From Bog-375 sp049698695 (lineage in GTDB: Bacteria; Acidobacteriota; Terriglobia; Bryobacterales; Bryobacteraceae): a DNA stretch of 64,000 nucleotides. The notes below the pieces were generated by a model. It was not told the DNA's origin and ran no database searches. It worked only from the letters and a program-made list of their open reading frames with translations. Below are positions 1 through 7,788 of this stretch, piece by piece (position 1 is the first letter of the stretch; each line of letters opens with the position of its first letter). The position numbers and the translations under genes are program-made. Location: positions 1-64,000 of the forward strand of contig JBAVYH010000003.1 in assembly GCA_049698695.1 (NCBI GenBank), written 5' to 3'.

Positions 1-253
1 CCGCGGCCTGGCGCAGGATGGCCGCCAGGCCGGCGGGCGCATAGAGACGGTAGAACGCGTTCTTGCCGGTGCGGCGGTCGGCCACCAGGCCGGCCTGTTT
101 CAATTGCGCGAGGTGGGTGGAAACCTGGCTCTGCGGCTTGCCCACGATGTCCTGCAGCTCAGCCACCGAGAGCTCTTCCTGCTCGAGCAGCAGAAGCAGG
201 CGCAGCCGGCCCGGATCGGCCGCCAGCCGCAGCGATTTTAGGATTGACGCCAT
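1..253 (-). CDS. ArsR-family winged-helix regulator (C-terminus cut by window edge)
   Basis: About 84 N-terminal residues are visible, from an ATG at 253; the rest lies beyond the left edge. The visible part reads as an ArsR-type winged helix: a recognition-helix segment containing KPQSQVSTHLAQLKQAGLV, followed by a wing with DRRTGKNAFYRLY. No metal-binding cysteine motif is seen here. The gene is divergent from ahcY-metK, 53 bp away, with a perfect inverted repeat between the two starts. ArsR-type regulators, some fused to a SAM methyltransferase domain, commonly neighbour SAM-cycle genes (SahR of Proteobacteria is one). A role as an SAH/SAM-responsive repressor of ahcY-metK is an inference. 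Whether a methyltransferase domain follows cannot be seen. Confidence 0.85.
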   Translation of the reverse strand, partial: MASILKSLRLAADPGRLRLLLLLEQEELSVAELQDIVGKPQSQVSTHLAQLKQAGLVADRRTGKNAFYRLYAPAGLAAILRQAA

Positions 254-277
254 ACCTTGCAATCCTCTAATATCAAT

Positions 278-297
278 GTATCAAGATTCCTTGATAC
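278..297. promoter_or_regulatory. Perfect inverted repeat, probable ArsR/SahR-type operator
   Basis: The sequence is GTATCAAG-ATTC-CTTGATAC, two perfect 8-bp arms around a 4-bp centre. A further TATCAA half-site lies at 271-276. It sits between the divergent regulator (start 253) and ahcY (start 307), where a repressor could control both. ArsR-family dimers typically bind such imperfect 12-2-12 or shorter palindromes, so autoregulation plus ahcY-metK control is likely but unproven. Confidence 0.7.
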
Positions 298-306
298 GAG
301 GGTTGT

Positions 307-1734
307 ATGAGTACTGTCACACTGAACCAGAACATAGTTGCCAACAAGGTCGCAGACCTGTCGCTGGCCGAATGGGGCCGCAAGGAGATTTCCATCGCCG
401 AGCAGGAAATGCCCGGCCTGATGGCCATCCGCCGGAAGTACGCGCCCGAAAAGCCGCTGGCGGGCGTGCGCATCACCGGCTCGCTGCACATGACCATCCA
501 GACCGCGGTGCTGATCGAGACGCTGGTGGAACTGGGCGCCACGGTGCGTTGGGCGAGTTGCAACATCTTCTCCACCCAGGATCACGCCGCCGCCGCCATC
601 GCCGCCGCCGGTGTTCCGGTATTTGCGTGGAAGGGCGAAACGCTGGAGGACTACTGGTGGTGCACCTATATGGCGCTCAGCCACGCGGAGGGCAAGGGGC
701 CGCAACTGGTGGTCGACGATGGCGGCGACGCCACGCTGCTGATTCACAAAGGATATGAGCTCGAGAACGGCAGCGATTGGGCGAACACCCCCTCGGCCAG
801 CCATGAAGAAGAGGTCATCAAGAAGCTGCTGAAAGACGTTCACCGCGAGAATCCGCGGCGCTGGCACGAGATCGTCAAGGAATGGCGCGGCGTCTCCGAG
901 GAGACCACCACCGGCGTGCACCGGCTCTACAAGATGCAGGAGGCCGGCCAACTGCTGGTAGCGGCGATCAATGTGAACGACTCGGTGACGAAGTCGAAAT
1001 TCGACAATCTCTACGGCTGCCGCGAATCGCTGGCGGACGGCATCAAGCGCGCCACCGACGTTATGGTGGCGGGCAAGGTGGCGGTGGTGTGCGGCTACGG
1101 CGACGTCGGCAAGGGCTCGGCGCACTCGCTGCGCGGCATGGGCGCGCGCGTGGTGGTGACCGAGATCGACCCCATCAACGCGCTGCAGGCCGCCATGGAA
1201 GGCTTCGAAGTGACCACCGTCGAGGACACACTCGGCCGCGGCGATATCTACGTCACCTGCACCGGCAACTGCGACATCATCACCCTGGAGCACATGAGCC
1301 GGATGAAGGACCAGGCTATCGTGTGTAACATCGGGCACTTCGACAATGAAATTCAGGTGGACAGGCTGAACGGCTCCGGCGCCCAACGAACCAATATCAA
1401 GCCGCAAGTGGATATGTACACTTTCCCCAACGGCAACAGCATTTTCCTGCTGGCCGAAGGCCGGCTGGTGAACCTGGGCTGCGCCACCGGCCATCCCAGC
1501 TTCGTGATGAGCAACAGCTTCTCGAACCAGACGCTGGCGCAGCTCGACCTATGGAAGAACCGCGATTCGTACAAGCCCGGTGTTTACACGCTGCCCAAAA
1601 AGCTGGATGAAGAGGTGGCGCGGCTGCACCTGGAGAAGATCGGCGTGAAGCTCACCACGCTTACGCCGAAGCAGGCCGCATACCTGGGCGTGGCGCCCGA
1701 GGGGCCATACAAATCGGAGCACTACCGCTATTAA
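307..1734 (+). CDS. ahcY: Adenosylhomocysteinase
   Basis: The 475-residue product hydrolyses S-adenosylhomocysteine to adenosine and homocysteine, removing the product that inhibits methyltransferases. It matches the family from near its N-terminus (AEWGRKEISIAEQEMPGL) to the ending PEGPYKSEHYRY. The NAD-binding Rossmann motif GYGDVGKGSA is at about residue 262, and the substrate-loop lysine segment NVNDSVTKSKFDN lies before it. The length is normal. The ATG at 307 has a GAGGG four bases upstream. metK follows 53 bp downstream on the same strand, so the two probably form a SAM-cycle operon under the divergent ArsR regulator. Confidence 0.98.
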   Translation: MSTVTLNQNIVANKVADLSLAEWGRKEISIAEQEMPGLMAIRRKYAPEKPLAGVRITGSLHMTIQTAVLIETLVELGATVRWASCNIFSTQDHAAAAIAAAGVPVFAWKGETLEDYWWCTYMALSHAEGKGPQLVVDDGGDATLLIHKGYELENGSDWANTPSASHEEEVIKKLLKDVHRENPRRWHEIVKEWRGVSEETTTGVHRLYKMQEAGQLLVAAINVNDSVTKSKFDNLYGCRESLADGIKRATDVMVAGKVAVVCGYGDVGKGSAHSLRGMGARVVVTEIDPINALQAAMEGFEVTTVEDTLGRGDIYVTCTGNCDIITLEHMSRMKDQAIVCNIGHFDNEIQVDRLNGSGAQRTNIKPQVDMYTFPNGNSIFLLAEGRLVNLGCATGHPSFVMSNSFSNQTLAQLDLWKNRDSYKPGVYTLPKKLDEEVARLHLEKIGVKLTTLTPKQAAYLGVAPEGPYKSEHYRY

Positions 1735-1787
1735 GGCGGGCCGGCTCTGCATGTTAAATTAGAGTGACACACGCAGGAGGACAACCC

Positions 1788-2957
1788 TTGTCAGACAATC
1801 AACGATACTTGTTTACGTCGGAATCGGTGACCGAGGGTCACCCGGATAAGATCGCCGATCAGATTTCCGATGCCGTTCTGGACGCCGTACTGGCGGAAGA
1901 TCCCACCGGGCGGGTGGCGTGTGAGGTCCTGGTGACCACCGGCACCTGCATCGTGGCTGGCGAGATCACCACCAAAACCTACGTGGACGTGCAGCGAATC
2001 GCGCGCAGCACCATCGACTACGTGGGCTACAACGACGCCACCTACGGCTTCGATGCCCACACCTGCGGCGTGCTCAATCTGATTCAGTCGCAATCGCCCG
2101 ACATTTCGATGGGCGTGGATACGGGCGGCGCAGGCGACCAGGGGATGATGTTCGGCTACGCGTGCGACGAAACGGCCGAGCTGATGCCGCTGCCGATCAT
2201 GATGGCGCACAAACTGGTGCAACGTCTTTCCCAGGTGCGGCGCCAGGGCGTTCTGGACTTCCTGCGGCCGGACGGCAAGAGCCAGGTGAGCGTGGAGTAC
2301 GTGGGTGGCGTGCCGAAGCGCATTGAAGCGGTGGTGATTTCCACCCAGCACAGCGCAGACGTTTCGATCGAAGAATTGCGCCGCGACGTGAAGAAGCACA
2401 TCATCGACGCGGTGGTTCCTTCCGCCATGGTGGATTCGCAGACCAAGTACCACATCAACCCGACCGGGCGTTTCGTGGTGGGCGGGCCGCATGGCGATAC
2501 CGGTTTGACCGGCCGCAAGATCATTGTCGACACTTACGGCGGCATGGGTCGGCACGGCGGCGGCGCGTTCTCCGGCAAGGATCCGACCAAGGTGGACCGG
2601 TCGGCCTGCTATATGGCACGATACATCGCCAAGAACCTGGTGGCTGCCAAGCTGGCCTCACGCGTAGAGGTGCAGCTCGCTTACGCCATCGGCGTGGCGG
2701 AGCCGGTTTCGGTGAACGTGAATACGTTCGGCACGGGCGCCATCCCGGACGATCGCTTCACCGAGTTGGTGCGGGAGAATTTCTCGTTGACGCCGCGCGG
2801 CATCATCGACGCCCTCAAGCTGCGCCGTCCCATCTATCGCAAGACCGCGGCATTCGGCCACTTCGGCCGCACCGAGGAAGGCTTCCCCTGGGAAGTCGCC
2901 GACAAGGTCGAAGCGCTGAAAGAATCCGCCGCAGCGGTTCACGCCGTCGCGCGATAG
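1788..2957 (+). CDS. metK: S-adenosylmethionine synthetase
   Basis: The enzyme makes S-adenosylmethionine from ATP and methionine. Recognisable signatures are TEGHPDKIADQ near the N-terminus, GAGDQGMMFGYA, GGPHGDTGLTGRKI and FSGKDPTKVDRS, the phosphate and Mg/K binding segments of the family. I place the start at the TTG at 1788 because a strong AGGAGG (1775-1780) lies 7 bases before it. The longer frame from the GTG at 1764 would put that ribosome-binding site inside the gene. This gives 389 residues, normal for MetK. It follows ahcY closely and probably shares its transcript. Confidence 0.97.
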   Translation: MSDNQRYLFTSESVTEGHPDKIADQISDAVLDAVLAEDPTGRVACEVLVTTGTCIVAGEITTKTYVDVQRIARSTIDYVGYNDATYGFDAHTCGVLNLIQSQSPDISMGVDTGGAGDQGMMFGYACDETAELMPLPIMMAHKLVQRLSQVRRQGVLDFLRPDGKSQVSVEYVGGVPKRIEAVVISTQHSADVSIEELRRDVKKHIIDAVVPSAMVDSQTKYHINPTGRFVVGGPHGDTGLTGRKIIVDTYGGMGRHGGGAFSGKDPTKVDRSACYMARYIAKNLVAAKLASRVEVQLAYAIGVAEPVSVNVNTFGTGAIPDDRFTELVRENFSLTPRGIIDALKLRRPIYRKTAAFGHFGRTEEGFPWEVADKVEALKESAAAVHAVAR

Positions 2958-2965
2958 GGCGGCGA

Positions 2966-2983
2966 GGCAGGTTTCCACCTGCC
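2966..2983. repeat. Short intergenic hairpin, CTGCC family
   Basis: GGCAGGT and ACCTGCC form a 7-bp stem with loop TTCC just after metK. It resembles hairpins at 25560-25576, 27302-27320 and 59680-59707, which share the GGCAGG..CCTGCC core. Confidence 0.5.
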
Positions 2984-3044
2984 AGCGCCCGCGTGCGGAC
3001 GGGTATTGTTTCCCTGCACTTTCAAGAGGTGTAAATCGTGCACC

Positions 3045-3074
3045 GGGCCGGGCATGCCCAGGCATGCCCGGCCC
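3045..3074. repeat. Palindrome with 14-bp arms and a GGCATGCC core
   Basis: Arms GGGCCGGGCATGCC and GGCATGCCCGGCCC are perfectly complementary around a 2-base centre. It lies between metK and the convergent secreted-protein gene, and its right end touches the stop codon of that gene. A shorter copy of the same palindrome is at about 12685-12705. It could act as a bidirectional transcription end, but no T-tract is present. Confidence 0.7.
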
Positions 3075-4049
3075 CTACGGATTCGTGCGTGCCGGCACGA
3101 ACACCAGGCGGGCCGGATTGGCGCTCATATCTACCAGCCAGACCGGGCCAGGGCCGGCCTCGGTCAAGCGAAAGAACCTTCCCATGGGCGTCACTCCGGT
3201 CGGAAAGCAGTTGCAAACGAGCGTAGTAGCCTCGTCTGCGGCGGCGAGCTCGAAGATCGTGACGGACTTACCGGCGCGGCTCGCGGCCAACACAGACTTG
3301 CCATCGGCGGAAAACGCCAGGCCCGCTGGTTCAGCGAGACCAGGCGCGGGGATGCGCTGGCCGGAAGCAGCGGAGACATCTGTGAACACATTCAGCCATG
3401 GACCCGCGCCCTCCAGGACCGCCGCAGCGTGGCCGCCGGGCGCAAACGCCACACTCACTGCGCGCGACCCCTCCAGCAGCACGCTGCTGGAGCCGGACGC
3501 ACCCAGCAGGCGGACACGGCCCTCGCCGGCCACCAGGAGCCAGGTTGCATCGTCACTCAGCGCCATGGCTTGGGACGCGGCGCGGGGGGACTGGCGCGCG
3601 GGCGCTACCGGCGATGAATCGAGTTCGGCCGCGAACGCGGGCACAGGGGCGTTCGGCAAGCCGCTCACGACCTGCACGCGCCCCGCGGCATAAATCGCGG
3701 CGGCCGTACCGGAGGGGCTGTAGACCATTTGCGCCGGTCCGTGAGGCACGCCATTCCAGGAAACTTCAGTGGCGCCGTGGCCGCTCAGGCGAAACAGATG
3801 CAGCGCACCATCGCTGGCCGTGACGATGGCCGAATCGAGCTGCGGCGAGACAGCGGCGGCGCTTGCCGCAAGCCCCAGGTCCAGCGCCTCGCCCAGCGTG
3901 GCGCCGCCGGGAACACCGTTGATGGGCCGCAGCGCCGCGCCATCGAAGACGTATCCCGCCACCGGGGCCGAAACCTGCTTCTGCTGCCCGTGGATCGCCA
4001 TCGCCGGGAAGCACGCCAAAACTGCGATCGCCCGTCTCGGAACTGGCAT
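3075..4049 (-). CDS. Secreted beta-propeller-like protein of unknown function
   Basis: The 324-residue product starts with a signal peptide (about residues 1-21, ending in IHGQ). The rest consists of repeated short segments of the type SAIVTASDGALHLFRL, AAAIYAAGRVQVVSG, TWLLVAGEGRVRLLG and AGLAFSADGKSVLAAS, the spacing expected of WD40/NHL-like propeller blades. The C-terminal segment contains a CNC pair (LVCNCFP) and ends in VWLVDMSANPARLVFVP. I recognise this as a kind of secreted protein frequent in Bryobacterales but know no function for it. The gene stands alone and is convergent with metK. The ATG at 4049 has no strong ribosome-binding site. Confidence 0.75.
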   Translation of the reverse strand: MPVPRRAIAVLACFPAMAIHGQQKQVSAPVAGYVFDGAALRPINGVPGGATLGEALDLGLAASAAAVSPQLDSAIVTASDGALHLFRLSGHGATEVSWNGVPHGPAQMVYSPSGTAAAIYAAGRVQVVSGLPNAPVPAFAAELDSSPVAPARQSPRAASQAMALSDDATWLLVAGEGRVRLLGASGSSSVLLEGSRAVSVAFAPGGHAAAVLEGAGPWLNVFTDVSAASGQRIPAPGLAEPAGLAFSADGKSVLAASRAGKSVTIFELAAADEATTLVCNCFPTGVTPMGRFFRLTEAGPGPVWLVDMSANPARLVFVPARTNP

Positions 4050-4052
4050 GGC

Positions 4053-4142
4053 CTTATTTCAGCCGCAGGGTAACTCGATTGCGCGGGACCGGGCAAGGGG
4101 AGACGGCCGGGCAAGCTAAGAGCGCAATGCCACTGAAATAAG
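4053..4142. repeat. Spaced 10-bp inverted repeat in a gene-free stretch
   Basis: CTTATTTCAG at 4053-4062 and CTGAAATAAG at 4133-4142 are perfect complements 70 bp apart, just upstream of the secreted-protein gene. The surrounding interval 4050-4280 holds no gene I can support. Confidence 0.4.
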
Positions 4143-4280
4143 CCCAGCGAACTGGAGTACCCCGAATTCGTGGGGCTGACCCCCGGGCGGACCCCCTGGT
4201 CCGCGCGGGAGGCCCAAGTCACGCTGCTCGCTCGAAGTACCAAGCGTATGAGTTGCTGCGAAAGGCCGGCCCCCGGCCAT

Positions 4281-5177
4281 TCACGACCGCAGCAGGTCTG
4301 CCAGCGCTCCCTTCAGTTCCGGGTGCTGGAACTGGAATCCTGCGGCTTCGGCCGCTGCCGGCGCGACGCGCTGACTGGCCAGCAGCAATTCCGCCATTTC
4401 GCCGAACAACATGCGCAGCGCCAGCTTCGGTGCGGGAAGAAACGCCGGCCGGCGCAGCGCTGCCGCCAGGGAGCGCGTGAATTCGGCGTTCGTCACCGCG
4501 CCGGGAGCGACGCCGTTCACCACCGGCGGCGCCGGCCCCTCCAGTGCAAAGCGGCACATTTCCGCCAGGTCGGCAATGTGAATCCAGGACGTCCATTGCC
4601 GGCCGCCGCCTAGCGGGCCGCCCAGCCCGGCGCGAAACGGGGCCAGCATTGGTTTGAGCGCGCCGCCGCCCGCGTCGAGCACCAGTCCGATTCGGATCCG
4701 CGTTACCCTCACGCCCAGAGTCTCGGCCTTCGCCGCTTCCCGCTCCCAGGCTACGCAAAGGTCTGCGAGAAACCCCGTGCCGGGGCCGGAATTCTCGCTA
4801 AGAATCTCATCGCCGCGCGAGCCGTAGTAGCCGATGGCGGAAGCGCACACCAGTACGGGCGGCCGCGGCGAGCAGTTCGCCAGCGTGGCCACCAGGTGGC
4901 GCGTACCCACCACCCGGCTGTCGTATATGCGCTGTTTGGCCGCAGCGGTCCAGCGTTGCGCCACGGGTTCCCCGGCCAGATGCAACACAGCGTCCACGCC
5001 GCGCAGAGCGGCCTCCGGCGCCGGACCGAGCGGGTTCCACACGGAAAGTTCCACTCCCGCCGGCAGATTCGTGCCCGCGTGGCGGCTGAGCGCGTGCAGT
5101 CGATGGCCGCGGGCTGCCAGCAGCTTCATCAGCCGCCGCCCGATGAAGCCGGAAGCGCCCGTGATCGCGATCTTCAT
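4281..5177 (-). CDS. TIGR01777-type NAD(P)-dependent epimerase/dehydratase (YfcH-like)
   Basis: This is a 298-residue extended short-chain dehydrogenase. The N-terminus has the Rossmann motif GASGFIG at about residues 7-13. LHLAGEPVAQRWT, the YYG catalytic pair with its preceding serine (ASAIGYYGSRGDE) and the C-terminal FLPAPKLALRMLFGEMAELLL are typical of the YfcH/SulA-homologue group (TIGR01777). The physiological substrate of this group is not established. I prefer the ATG at 5177 because it begins MKIAITGASG as in relatives; a TTG at 5186 in frame is possible. A -10-like TACACT lies at 5192-5197 on this strand. Confidence 0.9.
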   Translation of the reverse strand: MKIAITGASGFIGRRLMKLLAARGHRLHALSRHAGTNLPAGVELSVWNPLGPAPEAALRGVDAVLHLAGEPVAQRWTAAAKQRIYDSRVVGTRHLVATLANCSPRPPVLVCASAIGYYGSRGDEILSENSGPGTGFLADLCVAWEREAAKAETLGVRVTRIRIGLVLDAGGGALKPMLAPFRAGLGGPLGGGRQWTSWIHIADLAEMCRFALEGPAPPVVNGVAPGAVTNAEFTRSLAAALRRPAFLPAPKLALRMLFGEMAELLLASQRVAPAAAEAAGFQFQHPELKGALADLLRS

Positions 5178-5229
5178 CGGCAACAAATTTCAGTGTAGTG
5201 CGCCGCGAACCAGGCGTTGTTGCGTCTGA

Positions 5230-5273
5230 CTGGCAAGAAAAATGAGGCAGGCGGCCAGGGCCGCCTGCCTCAT
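5230..5273 (-). terminator. Rho-independent terminator on the minus strand
   Basis: A perfect 14-bp stem (5242-5255 with 5260-5273) and a 4-base loop are followed, reading on the minus strand, by TTTTTCTT. It lies 34 bp beyond the stop codon of the TonB-receptor remnant and before the epimerase gene, so it is probably the old terminator of the receptor gene. The same hairpin shields the epimerase gene from upstream transcription. Confidence 0.8.
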
Positions 5274-5306
5274 GCAGGGTTCCAGGGGAGTTCTCGCTAT
5301 ATCGAG

Positions 5307-5738
5307 CTAGAAAACGATCCGCCCACCCAGTTGGATAGTGCGGAAACGATTGGCGGTCGCGGTAATGGTGCCGAAGGCACTGTTGGAGGCGGTGGTGCTG
5401 GGCGCCGCGAAGGTGGGGCGATTGAGCACGTTGTAAGCCTCAAGCCGAAGCTGCAGACTCGCCTTCTCCGTGATGGTGAACCTCTTCAGCAGGGAAGGAT
5501 CCCACTGCAGGATGCCATCCATGCGCAAAGATGAAAAAGTTGTCGGGAAAGTGCGGAGATGATACTGAAGGGCGTCCGCCGCGGCCGTACCGAACAGCGC
5601 GGTGTCGAAGGCCTTCTGGCCCGGCGCGACCTGGCGGTTGTTGAGATCGAAGGGAGCGTTGCCGAAGTAGACGTAATCTCCGGGACTGCTGCTGCTGCGC
5701 CGAAGCCCGCCCCACCACGCGCCGGATACAATGAAAGC
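5307..5738 (-). pseudogene. C-terminal remnant of an Oar-like TonB-dependent receptor
   Basis: The frame is open from just after a TGA at 5739-5741 to the stop at 5307, about 143 codons. It encodes the last strands of an acidobacterial TonB-dependent outer-membrane transporter: GDYVYFGNAP, RTFPTTFSSLRMDGILQWD, LRLEAYNVLNRPTFAAP, and a terminal strand ending in aromatic Phe (GGRIVF). The plug, the N-terminal carboxypeptidase-like domain and most of the barrel are missing, and there is no plausible start. It is flanked downstream by an intact terminator. The radical SAM gene starts right at its 5' break, which suggests a deletion or rearrangement fused the two loci. A short genuine ORF seems unlikely. 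Confidence 0.8.
5727..5732 (+). promoter_or_regulatory. -10-like TACAAT, 8 nt before the radical SAM start
   Basis: TACAAT matches the TATAAT consensus at 5 of 6 positions and ends 8 bases before the ATG at 5741. No Shine-Dalgarno is present between them, so a leaderless transcript is plausible. The box lies inside the TonB-receptor remnant. Confidence 0.45.
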
Positions 5739-5740
5739 TC

Positions 5741-6769
5741 ATGCGGGCCTGGAACCGGGCAAAGCTTCTCTGGGGGTATCTGCGGCGGCGGACCACGCTC
5801 GGCGCGCTGCCGGTCGAATACATCGTCGAGACCACGGCCAAATGCAACCTCTACTGTCCCATGTGCCCGCGCGAGACCCACGCGCAACCCAAAGCCGACA
5901 TGGCGGACGCGATCTTCGAGCGCCTGGTCCGCGAATCCGCCGATACGGCCGAGCACATGATGCTGATCGGCCTCGGCGAGCCGTTCATGGATCCGCGCAT
6001 TTTCGACCGCATCGAGTATTGCCATCGCCACAGCATCGCGACACTGCTTTCGACCAACGGCACATTTCTCGACGAGCGCCTGGCAGCGCGCGTGCTCGAT
6101 TCGCCGCTCGATGAAATTACTCTCAGCTTCGACGGCGCCAAGAAAGAGACCTTCGAGTTCTACCGCAAGGGTGCCAAGTTCGAAAAAGTACGCGACAACT
6201 TCGTGCGTTTCGCCCGCCTGAAACACGAGCGGCGCTCCAAGCTGCAGGTGGTGGTGCAAATGGTGTCAATGGAGGGCAACGCCGCCGAGGTCGGCGATTT
6301 TCTCGCCTTCTGGAGCGCCCTCCCCGGCGTGGACCAGGTGCGCATCAAGGAAGACGAGACCAACCTGATGCGTCCCGACGTGGGCCACGCCGCGGAAGAC
6401 TGGAAGCACCCCTGCCACTACCTGTGGCGCGGCCCCTTGTATGTCAAGCAGAACGGAGATGTGTATCCGTGCTGCCAAAGCTACATGCTGGATGGCGCGC
6501 CGCTGGCCAACCTGGCGGATCAGTCGCTGGTGCAGATCTGGAATTCCGCGGAAATGGAGCGCATGCGGCGCTTGCACGCCTCCGGCCGCGGTGGCGAAGT
6601 GGATGTCTGCTCGCGCTGCTGCACTACCATCCCGCACCCGGCGCTGGTAGTCGGCAGCCTCATTCTGCACGGCCGCACCGTGCGCCGCTTGCTGCCGCTG
6701 GTGGAACGGCTGACCTATCTTTCGAAACTGCCGCGGCGCCTGCTGCAGCCCCCAAGGCGCATGAGCTGA
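5741..6769 (+). CDS. Radical SAM/SPASM-domain protein
   Basis: The 342-residue product carries the radical SAM cluster motif CNLYCPMC (Cys35, Cys39, Cys42) that binds the SAM-cleaving 4Fe-4S cluster. GLGEPFMDP and STNGTFLDE follow as in typical radical SAM barrels. The C-terminal part has an auxiliary-cluster SPASM region with cysteines near residues 225, 244-245 and in CSRCC at about 290. The substrate cannot be told from the sequence; relatives range from peptide maturases to MoaA-like and lipid-modifying enzymes. No candidate peptide gene is adjacent. The C-terminal tail is basic and hydrophobic and may touch the membrane. Confidence 0.9.
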   Translation: MRAWNRAKLLWGYLRRRTTLGALPVEYIVETTAKCNLYCPMCPRETHAQPKADMADAIFERLVRESADTAEHMMLIGLGEPFMDPRIFDRIEYCHRHSIATLLSTNGTFLDERLAARVLDSPLDEITLSFDGAKKETFEFYRKGAKFEKVRDNFVRFARLKHERRSKLQVVVQMVSMEGNAAEVGDFLAFWSALPGVDQVRIKEDETNLMRPDVGHAAEDWKHPCHYLWRGPLYVKQNGDVYPCCQSYMLDGAPLANLADQSLVQIWNSAEMERMRRLHASGRGGEVDVCSRCCTTIPHPALVVGSLILHGRTVRRLLPLVERLTYLSKLPRRLLQPPRRMS

Positions 6770-6828
6770 TTGCGAAGCGCGAACTCGCGCCAAAATCGGC
6801 AGCAACCCGGGCAAGACTTCCGCCCCGC

Positions 6829-7788
6829 CTACTCTTCGAACATCCCCTCGAACAGCACCGATGTCAAATAGCGTTCCGCGGCGTCGGGCAGGACAGTGAC
6901 AATCGTTTTGCCCGCGAATTCCGGCAGCTTCGCCAGGCGGACGGCCACGGCCGCCGCGGCGCCAGACGAAATGCCTGACAGAATGCCTTCTTCTTTCGCC
7001 AGCCGCTGCGCCATCTCAATCGCTTCTTCGTTGCTGATCAGCTCCATCCGGTCCACCACGCTCAGATCGAGTGTGTCCGGTATGAACCCGGCGCCGAGGC
7101 CCTGGACCTTGTGCGGCCCGGGCTTCATGGGTTGCCCCGCCAGCTTCTGCGTAATCACCGGGCTCGCCGCCGGCTCAATGCCAACGGCAGTGATCTTCTT
7201 GCCCTTCGCCTGCTTGATGTAGCGCGAAACGCCGGTGATGGTCCCGCCGGTGCCGATGCCGGACACCAGCACGTCGATGGCGCCGCCGGTGTCGTCCCAA
7301 ATCTCCGGGCCCGTGGTCTCAAAATGGATCGCCGGATTCGCCGGGTTCTGGAACTGCTGCAACAGCACGTAGCGCCCGGGATCGGACGCGCGGATCTCCT
7401 CGGCCTTGGCAATCGCCCCCGCCATGCCCCCGGCGCCGTCCGTCAGCACCAGGTTCGCTCCCAGCACCCGCAGCACCTTGCGCCGCTCCGCGGACATAGT
7501 GGACGGCATGGTCAGCGTGATGGGATAGCCGCGCGCCGCCGCCACATACGCCAGCGCGATTCCGGTGTTGCCGCTGGTCGGCTCGATCAGGTGCTTGCCG
7601 GGTTTCAGCACGCCCCGCTTCTCCGCGTCCCACACCATGGACGCGCCGATGCGGCACTTCACCGAATAGGCCGGGTTGCGCCCTTCGATCTTGGCCAGCA
7701 CCGTCGCCCGTGCGCCCTCTGTCACGCGATTCAGCCGCACCAGCGGCGTGTGCCCAATGCTCAGTGAATTGTCATCGTAAACGCGCAC
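6829..7788 (-). CDS. cysK: Cysteine synthase A (O-acetylserine sulfhydrylase)
   Basis: This PLP enzyme forms cysteine from O-acetylserine and sulfide. Lys44 in NPAYSVKCR is the expected PLP lysine, although the usual NPSSSVKDR reads with Cys in place of Asp. TSGNTGIAL is the substrate-binding loop and SGIGTGGTITG the phosphate-binding loop. The length of 319 residues is normal. Translation starts at a GTG directly after the TGA of the Rrf2 regulator gene, so the two are translationally coupled. In Bacillus and Staphylococcus CysK works with the Rrf2-family repressor CymR, and this gene pair may reflect a similar arrangement. Confidence 0.96.
   Translation of the reverse strand: MRVYDDNSLSIGHTPLVRLNRVTEGARATVLAKIEGRNPAYSVKCRIGASMVWDAEKRGVLKPGKHLIEPTSGNTGIALAYVAAARGYPITLTMPSTMSAERRKVLRVLGANLVLTDGAGGMAGAIAKAEEIRASDPGRYVLLQQFQNPANPAIHFETTGPEIWDDTGGAIDVLVSGIGTGGTITGVSRYIKQAKGKKITAVGIEPAASPVITQKLAGQPMKPGPHKVQGLGAGFIPDTLDLSVVDRMELISNEEAIEMAQRLAKEEGILSGISSGAAAAVAVRLAKLPEFAGKTIVTVLPDAAERYLTSVLFEGMFEE

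Noticed and set aside
238..1494. Long minus-strand open frame over ahcY (418 codons)
   Set aside because: Mirror of a GC-rich coding strand; the protein has no recognisable motif, and ahcY on the plus strand is certain.
1735..1787. Possible SAM or SAH riboswitch before ahcY or metK
   Set aside because: The available leaders are 53 bp, too short, and none of the conserved core sequences of SAM-I, SAM-II or SAH riboswitches is seen.
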